Assembly: GCF_017562075.2 (NCBI RefSeq) | Contig: NC_054085.1 | Span: 20,508,222 to 20,572,221 of the forward strand | Origin: Anopheles merus | Taxonomy: Eukaryota; Arthropoda; Insecta; Diptera; Culicidae | Reading direction: 5' to 3' | DNA: 64,000 nucleotides | Program-made: the position numbers and the translations under genes | Shown: piece after piece, positions 1 to 11,523 of the stretch | Position numbering within the stretch: the first letter of the stretch is position 1 | Layout of the letters: every line of letters starts with the position of its first letter | The notes under the pieces: generated by a model | The model's input: only the letters and a program-made list of their open reading frames with translations | What the model was told of the DNA's origin: nothing | The model's database searches: none

Positions 1-104
1 TCATGACGGCGAACATACGGCACGAGCAGGCCCTGAACATACGGTTCGATATGCGCCAGCACGCGTTCGTGAACTACATTCTGCCGGCGACCAATTTCGA
101 ATGA
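1..104 (+). CDS. 3' end of an unidentified protein-coding gene
   Basis: An open frame runs in from the window edge and stops with TGA at 102-104, giving about 34 C-terminal residues ending in ILPATNFE. Codons are GC-rich in third positions, like the real genes here and unlike the AT-rich intergenic DNA. An ATTAAA polyadenylation-type signal follows at 124-129. I do not recognise the protein family from this short tail. The gene would be convergent with the GATAD1-like gene, with about 110 bp between the two stop codons. The ATG at 3-5 is probably internal rather than a start. Confidence 0.5.
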   Translation, partial: MTANIRHEQALNIRFDMRQHAFVNYILPATNFE

Positions 105-123
105 TTTCATCGCACTGTTGGGC

Positions 124-129
124 ATTAAA
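124..129 (+). terminator. putative polyadenylation signal ATTAAA
   Basis: ATTAAA, the common variant of AATAAA, lies 20 bp after the TGA of the partial plus-strand gene. Position and orientation fit its 3' end; nothing else supports it. Confidence 0.35.
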
Positions 130-212
130 TACGCACTTTTACTTACTTCAACTGTATTCTTCCTAACTAAAGTAGATTGCTTAGCACGCTAGCTTAACTC
201 GAAACCAGTCCC

Positions 213-1142
213 CTAACGTCCCATGGTGGCCCACACGTAGTTTCGATTGTCGCACTGCGTGGTGTTGCTCGGTCCGTAGCATTCCGGGCGCGGGTACGGC
301 TCGTTCCGGTCGAGAAAGTAATTAACCGGCGCGTTCATCACAAAATGCATGTACGTAAGCCGCCTCGGTGCTTCCTCGTCCGGCCCGGCCATATACGTGG
401 CCGGATCGAACCCTTCGTTCGGCGGCGGACTGACGGTCGAGGGAAGCAGCCACGTCAGCACCGCACTCTTCTCATTGTACGCGTCCACAATCAGGCCCCG
501 GATCTGGGCGTAGTACGTATTATCCTTCGTATCGAGCATCGACACAATGTCCCCCACCTGGTACCACACGTTGTCCTGCAGCACTTTCGTGACGGTCCTG
601 GTCGAGGCCGTTTCGCGCGGCGCTTTCGTGGGCTGCTTTTTCGTCAGCGCTCGGCGCGATTTAGTCGTGCGGCCGTTTTTCTTCGTTCCGCGCCGTGCCG
701 GCACCCGCGTGACGGGACAGACGCGACGGCGCAAGCGGCGCGGCGAAAACATTCCCACCGGTGTGACGCTATCGTGCAGCTCTTCCTGCTCGTCCATGCC
801 AACGAAGCCGTCGGCGCCTGATTCGAGATCTACCTGTCCTTCTGCGCTGGGCTGTGGAACGTCCACTTTCTTCGGTGTTACCGGACATTCCAGCGAGGCG
901 CGTTCGGGCGAGTGCTGCGCAGCAGAAGCGTCCATTCGTGCGGGTGGGGCATCCTCTTCCATGAGATCTTCGTACTGTTGGTGTCGGTTTTCCGGCTCGG
1001 GGGATCTTTCTTCCCGTGGATCTAGTGGGGGATTGAGCTGAACGTCGTGACAGTCGGAACAGATGGATCGTCGGTCCAGCAGGTACCATCTCGCCGTCTC
1101 GAGCGTCCCACATATCGAGCATCGCTGCACTTTCGCTGACAT
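213..1142 (-). CDS. GATAD1-like GATA-type zinc finger protein
   Basis: Single-exon frame of 309 residues. The N-terminus has a four-cysteine finger, C8-x2-C11-x16-C28-x2-C31, as in GATA zinc finger domain-containing protein 1. A low-complexity acidic and then Arg/Lys-rich middle follows. The C-terminal 110 residues carry the conserved GATAD1 block: YYAQIRGL, then EKSAVLTWLLP, FDPATYMAGPDEE and a final YVWATMGR. In vertebrates GATAD1 is a nuclear reader-type protein found with H3K4me3-associated complexes; the nuclear chromatin role here is inferred from family. I chose the ATG at 1142 because it sits just before the finger, as in the family; an in-frame ATG at 1235 would add 31 residues of no apparent similarity. 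The protein is somewhat longer than human GATAD1 (about 270 residues) because of the middle linker. Confidence 0.88.
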   Translation of the reverse strand: MSAKVQRCSICGTLETARWYLLDRRSICSDCHDVQLNPPLDPREERSPEPENRHQQYEDLMEEDAPPARMDASAAQHSPERASLECPVTPKKVDVPQPSAEGQVDLESGADGFVGMDEQEELHDSVTPVGMFSPRRLRRRVCPVTRVPARRGTKKNGRTTKSRRALTKKQPTKAPRETASTRTVTKVLQDNVWYQVGDIVSMLDTKDNTYYAQIRGLIVDAYNEKSAVLTWLLPSTVSPPPNEGFDPATYMAGPDEEAPRRLTYMHFVMNAPVNYFLDRNEPYPRPECYGPSNTTQCDNRNYVWATMGR

Positions 1143-1815
1143 TGCCGAGGAAGCGTTTCGAGCGTTTGACTTAGCCCTTAAATAAATAAAGGAGTTATGT
1201 AAAACACTTACAAATAGGAAGAGCAACGAACACATGTAACAACTTACTAAAATTTAACCAAGAAAATCACAGTTTAGCAGTGTATTTCTCTCAATGGATT
1301 GTTTTGTTTACATTCTTGCTCGGCAGCTTCTAAACAAAACAAAAATCCTGAACCACCAGTTTGACAACTGAGCTGCTCGAACGAACTTTCCACGAAACGC
1401 AATTCGAGTAGTTTGAAAAAGGGGTGTAAGTCCGTTAAGTTCACTTCTGAGAAAGTCATAATAATTTTATTACGTTCGGCTTCGGGGAGGATGTTTTGTG
1501 GATTTAAGCAATATTCTGGCAAAAAGAGAGGACTTCATGAGTCTAGTTGACACTGTTTGATACATTTCGATACTTCCAATCGATGCATACAAAGAAAGTG
1601 TTGTTGGCTTAAGACAACGCCTATCCATAGATTCATTTTAGAGAGAATTGCGGGAAAAGGACTTACATGGGCTGGTTACTGATCTCGTGTAAAGTTAAAA
1701 AAAAACATCGTATACTTTCTCTCTCTCTCTCTCTCTCTCTCACACTCACTCTCTCAATTCTCCAGGATACTCGGTCCCAGGCTGCAGGAGTATTCTCTGA
1801 TGGGTCTCGCTTCAC
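1143..1815. other. intergenic region with unrecognised short frame and CT repeat
   Basis: Upstream of the GATAD1-like gene. A minus-strand open stretch at 1274-1515 encodes about 80 residues and follows an acceptor-like CTTTTTGCCAG, but I recognise no family and see no matching donor exon, so I do not call it a gene. A (CT)n run occupies about 1720-1745. From about 1757 leftover retrotransposon 3' coding sequence begins, continuous with the first tandem unit. Confidence 0.4.
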
Positions 1816-3245
1816 CTGATCGAGCCTTCGAGTTCGCTGAGCTCCCCTGCGCCTTATGCGGGTCTGGAAATCACTGTCGAACACATTCTTGGTGGGGCAT
1901 GAGTCTGACATCCTCATAGCCTGCTCCAGCGATCGTATCCTGTCAGCCTTCGCCTCGGTTCGCCGTACAGCTCAGCAAGCTCGTGGATCATCCTTTTCCT
2001 CCACGCTCCATGTTTGAACACACCGCCAAAGATAGCCCGGAGAATGCGTCGCTCAAACACGCCCAGAGCGTTTGGGTCCTCCGCTCGGATGGTCCAGGAC
2101 TCGTGTCCGAAGAGGACCACCGGGCGAATAAATGTGCGATATATCTCACATTTCGTTCGGGCTCGAAGTTCTGGATCTCAGCAGTCGGTGAAGCCCATAG
2201 TATGCACGATTCCTCTGGACAATGCGTATCCAGATTTCGCTGCTGATGTCGTTGTCCGAAGTAACGACCGTCCCAATATATCAGAACTCCTTTACTACCT
2301 CGAGGTTGTCTCCGTCAACTAATACACTGCTTCCCAGATGGTCTGAGTCTCCGACAAGCAGGTACTTCGTATTCATTAATCAATGCAATGAATCAATCCA
2401 ATTCTTGCCACTTCGCGTTTGAGTCGGGTGTACGCCTCACACACCTTCGCTGTTGTCCTGCCGATGATGTCGATGTCATCCGCGAAGCCAAGAAATTAGA
2501 GAGATCGGTAGAGGATCGTGCCACGGATGGCATTCTCTAGCCCCGCGCCTCGAATGACACCTTCCAGGGCGATGTTGGAGAGCAGACAGGTGAGTTCGTC
2601 ACCTTGCCTCAGACCCCTGTTTGATTCGAACGATTCCGACGTCAAGTTCGATACTCGCACCTTGCACTGCACCTCGTTCATGGTGACCTCTAACAGCCGG
2701 ATCAACTTGCCTGTTGGTGTTGGTTATGCCTCCAACAACCCCAGTTTGGTGAACGCGGCCGACAAAACCTGTAGCAAGGAGCGCAAGTCTGTAGAACAGG
2801 ATCTGGGACAGGATCTTGTGGGCGGCATTAAAGACTGTGATGGCTCTAAAGTTCGAGAAATCCAGCCAGCCGCCCTTTTTGTAGACTGGGTGAATAACAC
2901 CCAGCTCCCACTCTTCCGGTAGTTCCTGCTGCTCTCAGACTTTCACGATCAGCTGATGCATTTCGAAGGTAAGCCTCTCCAGCCCCATCTTGAAGAGCAC
3001 GGCCACCAGTTAGGACTTACCAGACTTATTGCTCTTAAGCTGCTTGATGGCGCTGGTAATCTCATCCACAGATGGTGGGGGCACATCGTCGTCTGCATCA
3101 TTGCTGTTGCTGGTGTTACTGCTCTGGTGGTTGGTTTGTTCTACCTCTGCTCCATTCAGATGTCCTTCGTAGTAGCACTTCCACCTTTCGATCACCTCCC
3201 GCTCGTCTGTCAGGAGATTTCCAAGAGAAAGGTTGTTAAGGCTAA
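1757..3245 (-). mobile_element. degenerate non-LTR retrotransposon fragment (reverse transcriptase)
   Basis: Read on the minus strand, the pieces follow the order of an RTE/Jockey-type reverse transcriptase: the linker with ERWKCYYEGHLNG and VPPPSVDEITSAIKQLKSNK; a block with the HPVYKKGG pattern; SNRGLRQGDELTCLLSNIAL; the catalytic FADDIDIIG near 2470-2500; and a C-terminal block with VLFGHESWTIRAEDPNALG. An in-frame TAA precedes FADD and other stops and shifts break the frame, so it cannot work. The endonuclease domain is missing (5' truncation). The C-terminal block runs past the tandem-unit edge at 1816 to about 1757. Clade is uncertain. Confidence 0.85.
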
Positions 3246-4136
3246 AACATGCATGAAAGAATGCATGTTAAATATGATGCGAACCGAGCTGCTTCAGGAT
3301 CTAACCGATTACTGGAATGGCTGTTGAGCCAATTTTGAAGCCAAATAGAGGATATTTCACGTGGTATTTCTGTTTGCAGATGAATCTTAAACCAATGTTC
3401 CACCTACTTAAGGGTTGCTAAGGATCACAATTCTTCTCCTGCTGGAGTACGTGCTGTATAAGAATCGGAAATAAGATGACGGGGCCGGCTGAAATTGTCA
3501 ATTAAAGGACTTGATGCTCATATTTTCTGATTTCTTTATTTTTAACTATGAAAAGCGACTAATATGGATGTTGTTATCCCATGGAATGTGTTCTGTACTG
3601 TGTGTCTTGGTTTGTAGTTGCTGTTTTATTATTCCCACGGAGGTTTTGTGAAGTTTTAACCGTCTTTATGCCTCGTCCCTTGCCTATCTCGTCTCGTCTC
3701 TCTTTCTCTTTCTCTTTGAGGGTGTTGCTTTATTTGATTGTTTCAAGTACCATCCTTCTCGTCCTATCATTCCATCCATCAATAGGCACCAGCCTCCCCC
3801 ACACGCACCTCTCCTGCTAAAGTTGCGCTCCACATCCTACCGCTATCATGCTTTTCTTCGATTGTTTTTCTTGTTCTTTAAGTGTTTGTTTATGACAAAA
3901 TGCGTGATAATTATGTATTGGTTGTATGAGTGTGTGTGTGTGTGCTCGTCGTACTATTTCCATTTTTTTGTAGCAAATTTGCATGTATGATTTGAGTTGC
4001 GAGGAGTTGCTGTGTGCTGTTGTGTTTATTTGTCCAACCCCATTTTCTGCTTGCGGGATGAGAAAGCGGATAACACCACGGACCGCGGGAAGATGGGAAA
4101 AGGAAGGGAGAAGGTCCTAATATTCCTCTATTGCAG
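1816..4136. repeat. tandem repeat unit copy 1 (2,321 bp)
   Basis: First of three head-to-tail copies of one unit. It starts at CTGATCGAGCC (1816), and the next copy starts exactly 2,321 bp later. The left half (to about 3245) is a dead non-LTR retrotransposon fragment read on the minus strand. The right half (about 3246-4136) is non-coding AT-rich DNA with a (TG)7 run and a T7 run. Only in this copy does the retrotransposon reading frame continue to the left past the unit boundary, so this is the original left end. Confidence 0.95.
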
Positions 4137-5566
4137 CTGATCGAGCCTTCGAGTTCGCTGAGCTCCCCTGCGCCTTATGCGGGTCTGGAAATCACTGTCG
4201 AACACATTCTTGGTGGGGCATGAGTCTGACATCCTCATAGCCTGCTCCAGCGATCGTATCCTGTCAGCCTTCGCCTCGGTTCGCCGTACAGCTCAGCAAG
4301 CTCGTGGATCATCCTTTTCCTCCACGCTCCATGTTTGAACACACCGCCAAAGATAGCCCGGAGAATGCGTCGCTCAAACACGCCCAGAGCGTTTGGGTCC
4401 TCCGCTCGGATGGTCCAGGACTCGTGTCCGAAGAGGACCACCGGGCGAATAAATGTGCGATATATCTCACATTTCGTTCGGGCTCGAAGTTCTGGATCTC
4501 AGCAGTCGGTGAAGCCCATAGTATGCACGATTCCTCTGGACAATGCGTATCCAGATTTCGCTGCTGATGTCGTTGTCCGAAGTAACGACCGTCCCAATAT
4601 ATCAGAACTCCTTTACTACCTCGAGGTTGTCTCCGTCAACTAATACACTGCTTCCCAGATGGTCTGAGTCTCCGACAAGCAGGTACTTCGTATTCATTAA
4701 TCAATGCAATGAATCAATCCAATTCTTGCCACTTCGCGTTTGAGTCGGGTGTACGCCTCACACACCTTCGCTGTTGTCCTGCCGATGATGTCGATGTCAT
4801 CCGCGAAGCCAAGAAATTAGAGAGATCGGTAGAGGATCGTGCCACGGATGGCATTCTCTAGCCCCGCGCCTCGAATGACACCTTCCAGGGCGATGTTGGA
4901 GAGCAGACAGGTGAGTTCGTCACCTTGCCTCAGACCCCTGTTTGATTCGAACGATTCCGACGTCAAGTTCGATACTCGCACCTTGCACTGCACCTCGTTC
5001 ATGGTGACCTCTAACAGCCGGATCAACTTGCCTGTTGGTGTTGGTTATGCCTCCAACAACCCCAGTTTGGTGAACGCGGCCGACAAAACCTGTAGCAAGG
5101 AGCGCAAGTCTGTAGAACAGGATCTGGGACAGGATCTTGTGGGCGGCATTAAAGACTGTGATGGCTCTAAAGTTCGAGAAATCCAGCCAGCCGCCCTTTT
5201 TGTAGACTGGGTGAATAACACCCAGCTCCCACTCTTCCGGTAGTTCCTGCTGCTCTCAGACTTTCACGATCAGCTGATGCATTTCGAAGGTAAGCCTCTC
5301 CAGCCCCATCTTGAAGAGCACGGCCACCAGTTAGGACTTACCAGACTTATTGCTCTTAAGCTGCTTGATGGCGCTGGTAATCTCATCCACAGATGGTGGG
5401 GGCACATCGTCGTCTGCATCATTGCTGTTGCTGGTGTTACTGCTCTGGTGGTTGGTTTGTTCTACCTCTGCTCCATTCAGATGTCCTTCGTAGTAGCACT
5501 TCCACCTTTCGATCACCTCCCGCTCGTCTGTCAGGAGATTTCCAAGAGAAAGGTTGTTAAGGCTAA
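4137..5566 (-). mobile_element. degenerate non-LTR retrotransposon fragment, second copy
   Basis: Copy carried by the second tandem unit. It has the same in-frame stop before FADD and the same truncations as the first, so the element was dead before the unit multiplied. It lacks the last C-terminal residues that the first copy keeps to the left of 1816. Confidence 0.85.
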
Positions 5567-6457
5567 AACATGCATGAAAGAATGCATGTTAAATATGATG
5601 CGAACCGAGCTGCTTCAGGATCTAACCGATTACTGGAATGGCTGTTGAGCCAATTTTGAAGCCAAATAGAGGATATTTCACGTGGTATTTCTGTTTGCAG
5701 ATGAATCTTAAACCAATGTTCCACCTACTTAAGGGTTGCTAAGGATCACAATTCTTCTCCTGCTGGAGTACGTGCTGTATAAGAATCGGAAATAAGATGA
5801 CGGGGCCGGCTGAAATTGTCAATTAAAGGACTTGATGCTCATATTTTCTGATTTCTTTATTTTTAACTATGAAAAGCGACTAATATGGATGTTGTTATCC
5901 CATGGAATGTGTTCTGTACTGTGTGTCTTGGTTTGTAGTTGCTGTTTTATTATTCCCACGGAGGTTTTGTGAAGTTTTAACCGTCTTTATGCCTCGTCCC
6001 TTGCCTATCTCGTCTCGTCTCTCTTTCTCTTTCTCTTTGAGGGTGTTGCTTTATTTGATTGTTTCAAGTACCATCCTTCTCGTCCTATCATTCCATCCAT
6101 CAATAGGCACCAGCCTCCCCCACACGCACCTCTCCTGCTAAAGTTGCGCTCCACATCCTACCGCTATCATGCTTTTCTTCGATTGTTTTTCTTGTTCTTT
6201 AAGTGTTTGTTTATGACAAAATGCGTGATAATTATGTATTGGTTGTATGAGTGTGTGTGTGTGTGCTCGTCGTACTATTTCCATTTTTTTGTAGCAAATT
6301 TGCATGTATGATTTGAGTTGCGAGGAGTTGCTGTGTGCTGTTGTGTTTATTTGTCCAACCCCATTTTCTGCTTGCGGGATGAGAAAGCGGATAACACCAC
6401 GGACCGCGGGAAGATGGGAAAAGGAAGGGAGAAGGTCCTAATATTCCTCTATTGCAG
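4137..6457. repeat. tandem repeat unit copy 2 (2,321 bp)
   Basis: Same length as copy 1; every open frame and every block I compared is identical. The junction with copy 1 is TATTGCAG joined to CTGATCGAG, with essentially no microhomology to the left flank of copy 1. Confidence 0.95.
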
Positions 6458-7887
6458 CTGATCGAGCCTTCGAGTTCGCTGAGCTCCCCTGCGCCTTATG
6501 CGGGTCTGGAAATCACTGTCGAACACATTCTTGGTGGGGCATGAGTCTGACATCCTCATAGCCTGCTCCAGCGATCGTATCCTGTCAGCCTTCGCCTCGG
6601 TTCGCCGTACAGCTCAGCAAGCTCGTGGATCATCCTTTTCCTCCACGCTCCATGTTTGAACACACCGCCAAAGATAGCCCGGAGAATGCGTCGCTCAAAC
6701 ACGCCCAGAGCGTTTGGGTCCTCCGCTCGGATGGTCCAGGACTCGTGTCCGAAGAGGACCACCGGGCGAATAAATGTGCGATATATCTCACATTTCGTTC
6801 GGGCTCGAAGTTCTGGATCTCAGCAGTCGGTGAAGCCCATAGTATGCACGATTCCTCTGGACAATGCGTATCCAGATTTCGCTGCTGATGTCGTTGTCCG
6901 AAGTAACGACCGTCCCAATATATCAGAACTCCTTTACTACCTCGAGGTTGTCTCCGTCAACTAATACACTGCTTCCCAGATGGTCTGAGTCTCCGACAAG
7001 CAGGTACTTCGTATTCATTAATCAATGCAATGAATCAATCCAATTCTTGCCACTTCGCGTTTGAGTCGGGTGTACGCCTCACACACCTTCGCTGTTGTCC
7101 TGCCGATGATGTCGATGTCATCCGCGAAGCCAAGAAATTAGAGAGATCGGTAGAGGATCGTGCCACGGATGGCATTCTCTAGCCCCGCGCCTCGAATGAC
7201 ACCTTCCAGGGCGATGTTGGAGAGCAGACAGGTGAGTTCGTCACCTTGCCTCAGACCCCTGTTTGATTCGAACGATTCCGACGTCAAGTTCGATACTCGC
7301 ACCTTGCACTGCACCTCGTTCATGGTGACCTCTAACAGCCGGATCAACTTGCCTGTTGGTGTTGGTTATGCCTCCAACAACCCCAGTTTGGTGAACGCGG
7401 CCGACAAAACCTGTAGCAAGGAGCGCAAGTCTGTAGAACAGGATCTGGGACAGGATCTTGTGGGCGGCATTAAAGACTGTGATGGCTCTAAAGTTCGAGA
7501 AATCCAGCCAGCCGCCCTTTTTGTAGACTGGGTGAATAACACCCAGCTCCCACTCTTCCGGTAGTTCCTGCTGCTCTCAGACTTTCACGATCAGCTGATG
7601 CATTTCGAAGGTAAGCCTCTCCAGCCCCATCTTGAAGAGCACGGCCACCAGTTAGGACTTACCAGACTTATTGCTCTTAAGCTGCTTGATGGCGCTGGTA
7701 ATCTCATCCACAGATGGTGGGGGCACATCGTCGTCTGCATCATTGCTGTTGCTGGTGTTACTGCTCTGGTGGTTGGTTTGTTCTACCTCTGCTCCATTCA
7801 GATGTCCTTCGTAGTAGCACTTCCACCTTTCGATCACCTCCCGCTCGTCTGTCAGGAGATTTCCAAGAGAAAGGTTGTTAAGGCTAA
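6458..7887 (-). mobile_element. degenerate non-LTR retrotransposon fragment, third copy
   Basis: Copy carried by the third tandem unit, with identical inactivating changes. Confidence 0.85.
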
Positions 7888-8774
7888 AACATGCATGAAA
7901 GAATGCATGTTAAATATGATGCGAACCGAGCTGCTTCAGGATCTAACCGATTACTGGAATGGCTGTTGAGCCAATTTTGAAGCCAAATAGAGGATATTTC
8001 ACGTGGTATTTCTGTTTGCAGATGAATCTTAAACCAATGTTCCACCTACTTAAGGGTTGCTAAGGATCACAATTCTTCTCCTGCTGGAGTACGTGCTGTA
8101 TAAGAATCGGAAATAAGATGACGGGGCCGGCTGAAATTGTCAATTAAAGGACTTGATGCTCATATTTTCTGATTTCTTTATTTTTAACTATGAAAAGCGA
8201 CTAATATGGATGTTGTTATCCCATGGAATGTGTTCTGTACTGTGTGTCTTGGTTTGTAGTTGCTGTTTTATTATTCCCACGGAGGTTTTGTGAAGTTTTA
8301 ACCGTCTTTATGCCTCGTCCCTTGCCTATCTCGTCTCGTCTCTCTTTCTCTTTCTCTTTGAGGGTGTTGCTTTATTTGATTGTTTCAAGTACCATCCTTC
8401 TCGTCCTATCATTCCATCCATCAATAGGCACCAGCCTCCCCCACACGCACCTCTCCTGCTAAAGTTGCGCTCCACATCCTACCGCTATCATGCTTTTCTT
8501 CGATTGTTTTTCTTGTTCTTTAAGTGTTTGTTTATGACAAAATGCGTGATAATTATGTATTGGTTGTATGAGTGTGTGTGCTCGTCGTACTATTTCCATT
8601 TTTTTTTGTAGCAAATTTGCATGTATGATTTGAGTTGCGAGGAGTTGCTGTGTGCTGTTGTGTTTATTTGTCCAACCCCATTTTCTGCTTGCGGGATGAG
8701 AAAGCGGATAACACCACGGACCGCGGGAAGATGGGAAAAGGAAGGGAGAAGGTCCTAATATTCCTCTATTGCAG
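6458..8774. repeat. tandem repeat unit copy 3 (2,317 bp)
   Basis: As copies 1 and 2, except that the (TG)7 run is (TG)4 and the T7 run is T9. That accounts exactly for the 4-bp difference in length. It ends at ATTGCAG (8774) and runs into a unique flank with a CT-rich microsatellite. Confidence 0.95.
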
Positions 8775-11094
8775 TGCTTTTGTGTCTCTCTCTATCTCTC
8801 TCTCTCTCTCTCTCTTTCACATATTCGCTTTAGAATGAATGATCCATTAAGTGTGCGTTTCCTTGTTAAAATAGTAGCTTGGTTTGCATGGTAAAGTCAT
8901 TGGTATTTGGTAGTAGAAAGTGTGTATCCATTAGTTTGGTTATTTGGTTTTCTGTTCTTACTGTTCCTACACGTACCCCCAAAAAAGATGCTACAAACTG
9001 AGCCGAATTTACAAATTCATTACTTGTAGCGCGAATGGAGAAACTGAGCCGGAACGTAACGACGATACAAAACACGACACTTCCTCCCATCTGTATTAGG
9101 GCGCCCCATTAGAGGGAGAGTTATTCGTTTTCGGTTTTCTTTTCATACAATTTTCCTTTCATCTTCTCTTATCCTTTACATTCGCGTTTTTGTTTGTTTG
9201 TTTTAGCTGCAATTTATTTCGACCGATGTTTGACTCTTCTAAAAGAGAAAGAAACATGCTTTGATTACTATAAATTTTTTCCCCTTTTCTTTTCCGTGTC
9301 TAAAACTTACAGACTCCAACTTTTCCCATTAGCCCACCGTTTCTGGTTGTTTTCTTGTAGTTTTTCACTTTCGTTTTGTTTTTTTAGTAATAATTGGTTT
9401 AGATTTAAGAGTTGAAGATGAAAGAGAGAAACTTTCTTATTTTGCATTTTTTTCTTCTTTTGTTTTTGCATCATTCCGCTCGTATAGTTGTGTTCCTGTT
9501 TCTTTTTGTTTAGTTTTTTGTTGTTGTGTTTGTTCTACAGCTTAGATGTGCGAAGGGTAGGTTTTAGTGTGTTTAATCTTGTGATCTTGTGTGTCTTTGT
9601 GTGTGTGGGTGTGTTTTACTTGGGAAAGGGGGGACTTGTGTGATGGTGTTGGTTGGTTTAGTGCATATTTTTTGTTTTTGTTTTTTTTTTCAATACCGTT
9701 ATCTATTAATCACGTCATCGGTTTTTGCTAAATCTTTCTCCAAACAGACTGCCGTTTTATCCCTTTCACAAGCAGCACACACGTTGAAGCAGCAGATATA
9801 ACATGCAGCGCGGTAAAACCATACGCAAGTTTTCTGGCGCACTTTGTGACAACGCTTTTGGTTAGGTGTATGGATTAATTCTTTTCTCTCTCTTTCTTTA
9901 TCTCTATCGTTTCATCATTTTTGCTTACTTCTACAACTGTTTTCTTGTTTTTAGTGATTAATGAATGAGTTGGTTGCTTGTGTTTGAATGATGTTAGGCA
10001 GTGGAGGAGTTGTTAGCGTTGGCGCATTAAGTAGTGTGTTTACCAGTTCCATTTACCGAATCACCGAAAGGGTGTTGAATGTTTCTAACACATTAAGCAA
10101 CACGATTGTATGGGGGAAAAAATAAACACAAATTTAATTATTATTTTCCAAACAGTTAATGAACTGATCCTTCCACTGAATGGAATGTAAATTAGTTTAA
10201 TTGAAACCAAAAAAAATGTAAAATAAATCCTTTTTCGCAAATCGTTTAACTCATCCTCTCCTGTTGCTCATTCATATTAATGCAGTACTATGAAATCTGT
10301 TTTAAACTACTGCAACCAATCCTTCTTGGTTCTCCTTTCTGACTCCAAAAAACCTTGTCTCTTCGCTATCCTGCTAACTCACGTGTTGGCATGCATTTAA
10401 TGTTTTTTTTTTTGCGTGTAGTCGTACCACCACACAGCAGCTAATTGAATCGTTCGCTATGCGTTTTGCCGTTTCTTGTGCTTTTTTTTTCTCTCCCTCG
10501 AGTTGCTTCTCGGTGTGTTTCTAATATTGTTTTAAGCTTTTGTTTCCCCTCCTAGTGTTGTGTGATGAAGCCAGCGTTCTTCTGTCCGTCTATTCTCACT
10601 CGTCACATACTACACGCTCCTATAAAGCCGTACACACTCATGCACACTCAGGCAGGCAAATACGGGAGAGGAGGCCCTCCCAGATGAGGTCCTAAGCATA
10701 AAAGCGCCATTTCATTGTTTTTTTCGCATCTAGAGTAGAGCAGAAAGGAGGGTAGAGAGTAACTAAAATGATACACTAACTCGCAACTAACATATACAGC
10801 CCTCGAAACGTTGACCACCCATTGGATTGGATACGCGAGTAGGACCAAAAACGCAACGAACAAAAAAAAAACACTCTTCACAAAGCGTGCGCGTCGATGA
10901 TTGTTGAACGAACGTTCGTTGCGTATGTTTTGCTTGAAATGAAGACTAACAGAGTTTAGCTACGGGATGTTGCCGCGCGTGCAGTTCTCTCTCGCTCTAT
11001 CGCTCTCGTTGCTACACAATTAGGAGTATCAGTTTGTTTCCTCTCGTTTGCATCCAGATGCTTGCATCCCAGCGTGCAGGGGGCATATGTGCTC
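8775..11094 (-). other. non-coding region downstream of Rab6, possible long 3' UTR
   Basis: No frame here looks coding. The DNA is T-rich on the plus strand, with homopolymer runs and several TTTATT sequences (AATAAA on the minus strand), for example near 9213. It follows the distal Rab6 last exon, so part may be that isoform's 3' UTR. Its true end cannot be fixed from sequence. A CT-rich microsatellite lies at about 8785-8818. Confidence 0.35.
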
Positions 11095-11165
11095 TTAACA
11101 CATGCAGCCACCCTCCGAGTCTTGCTGATCGCCAGAGTTCGATGGTTGAGTTTGCAGATCGACAG
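11095..11165 (-). CDS. Rab6: alternative last coding exon of Rab6 (tail ending CMC)
   Basis: About 1.4 kb beyond the canonical Rab6 stop, an acceptor CTTACAG at 11166-11172 opens a frame in exactly the phase left by exon 5 (one base). It encodes 23 residues ending DSEGGCMC and stops with TAA at 11095-11097. Cys-x-Cys is the Rab double-geranylgeranylation signal. The residues just before it resemble the vertebrate Rab6 tail (Asp-x-x-Asp, Gln-rich, then SEGGCxC) more than the Drosophila-like tail of the canonical exon. Splicing exon 5 to this exon gives a 210-residue Rab6 differing only in the hypervariable tail. Phase, acceptor, length and the CxC end agree; no transcript was seen. Confidence 0.75.
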
Positions 11166-11492
11166 CTGTAAGGTTGTGGTGGTGGGGGTTAGCGTTTGGT
11201 TTGCATGGGTTAAGGAGCATTAGAGGTACGTTAGTGGGAAATGTTCACATTATTCACTGTAAGACAACGGTTAAAGGTTAGCAGTAAAAAAAAAGGAAAA
11301 GGAAAAGGAAAAAAGGTCGTAAAAAATAAAAACAAAAATCGTCATAATAGAATAGACTTTACTGCGGGTTTTGCTTTTATTTGCTTTCCTAACAACTTAT
11401 GCTTAAAAACGTTAATAAGTAAGAATAGAGTAAGTGACCCCCCGATCTGGTTGGTAGTAATAGTAAATAGCAACAGTAGTACAAGTCTCCTA

Positions 11493-11496
<4 letters not shown>

Positions 11497-11523
<27 letters not shown>
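11497..11523. repeat. (TG)n microsatellite
   Basis: About 13 TG units in the stretch between the alternative Rab6 last exons. Nothing else is recognisable from 11166 to 12567 apart from this, a GTA tract and AT-rich DNA. Confidence 0.9.

Noticed and set aside
3581..3820. Small hydrophobic frame repeated in all three tandem units
   Set aside because: It lies in T-rich non-coding DNA; repetition alone explains its conservation, and the copies are too young to show selection.
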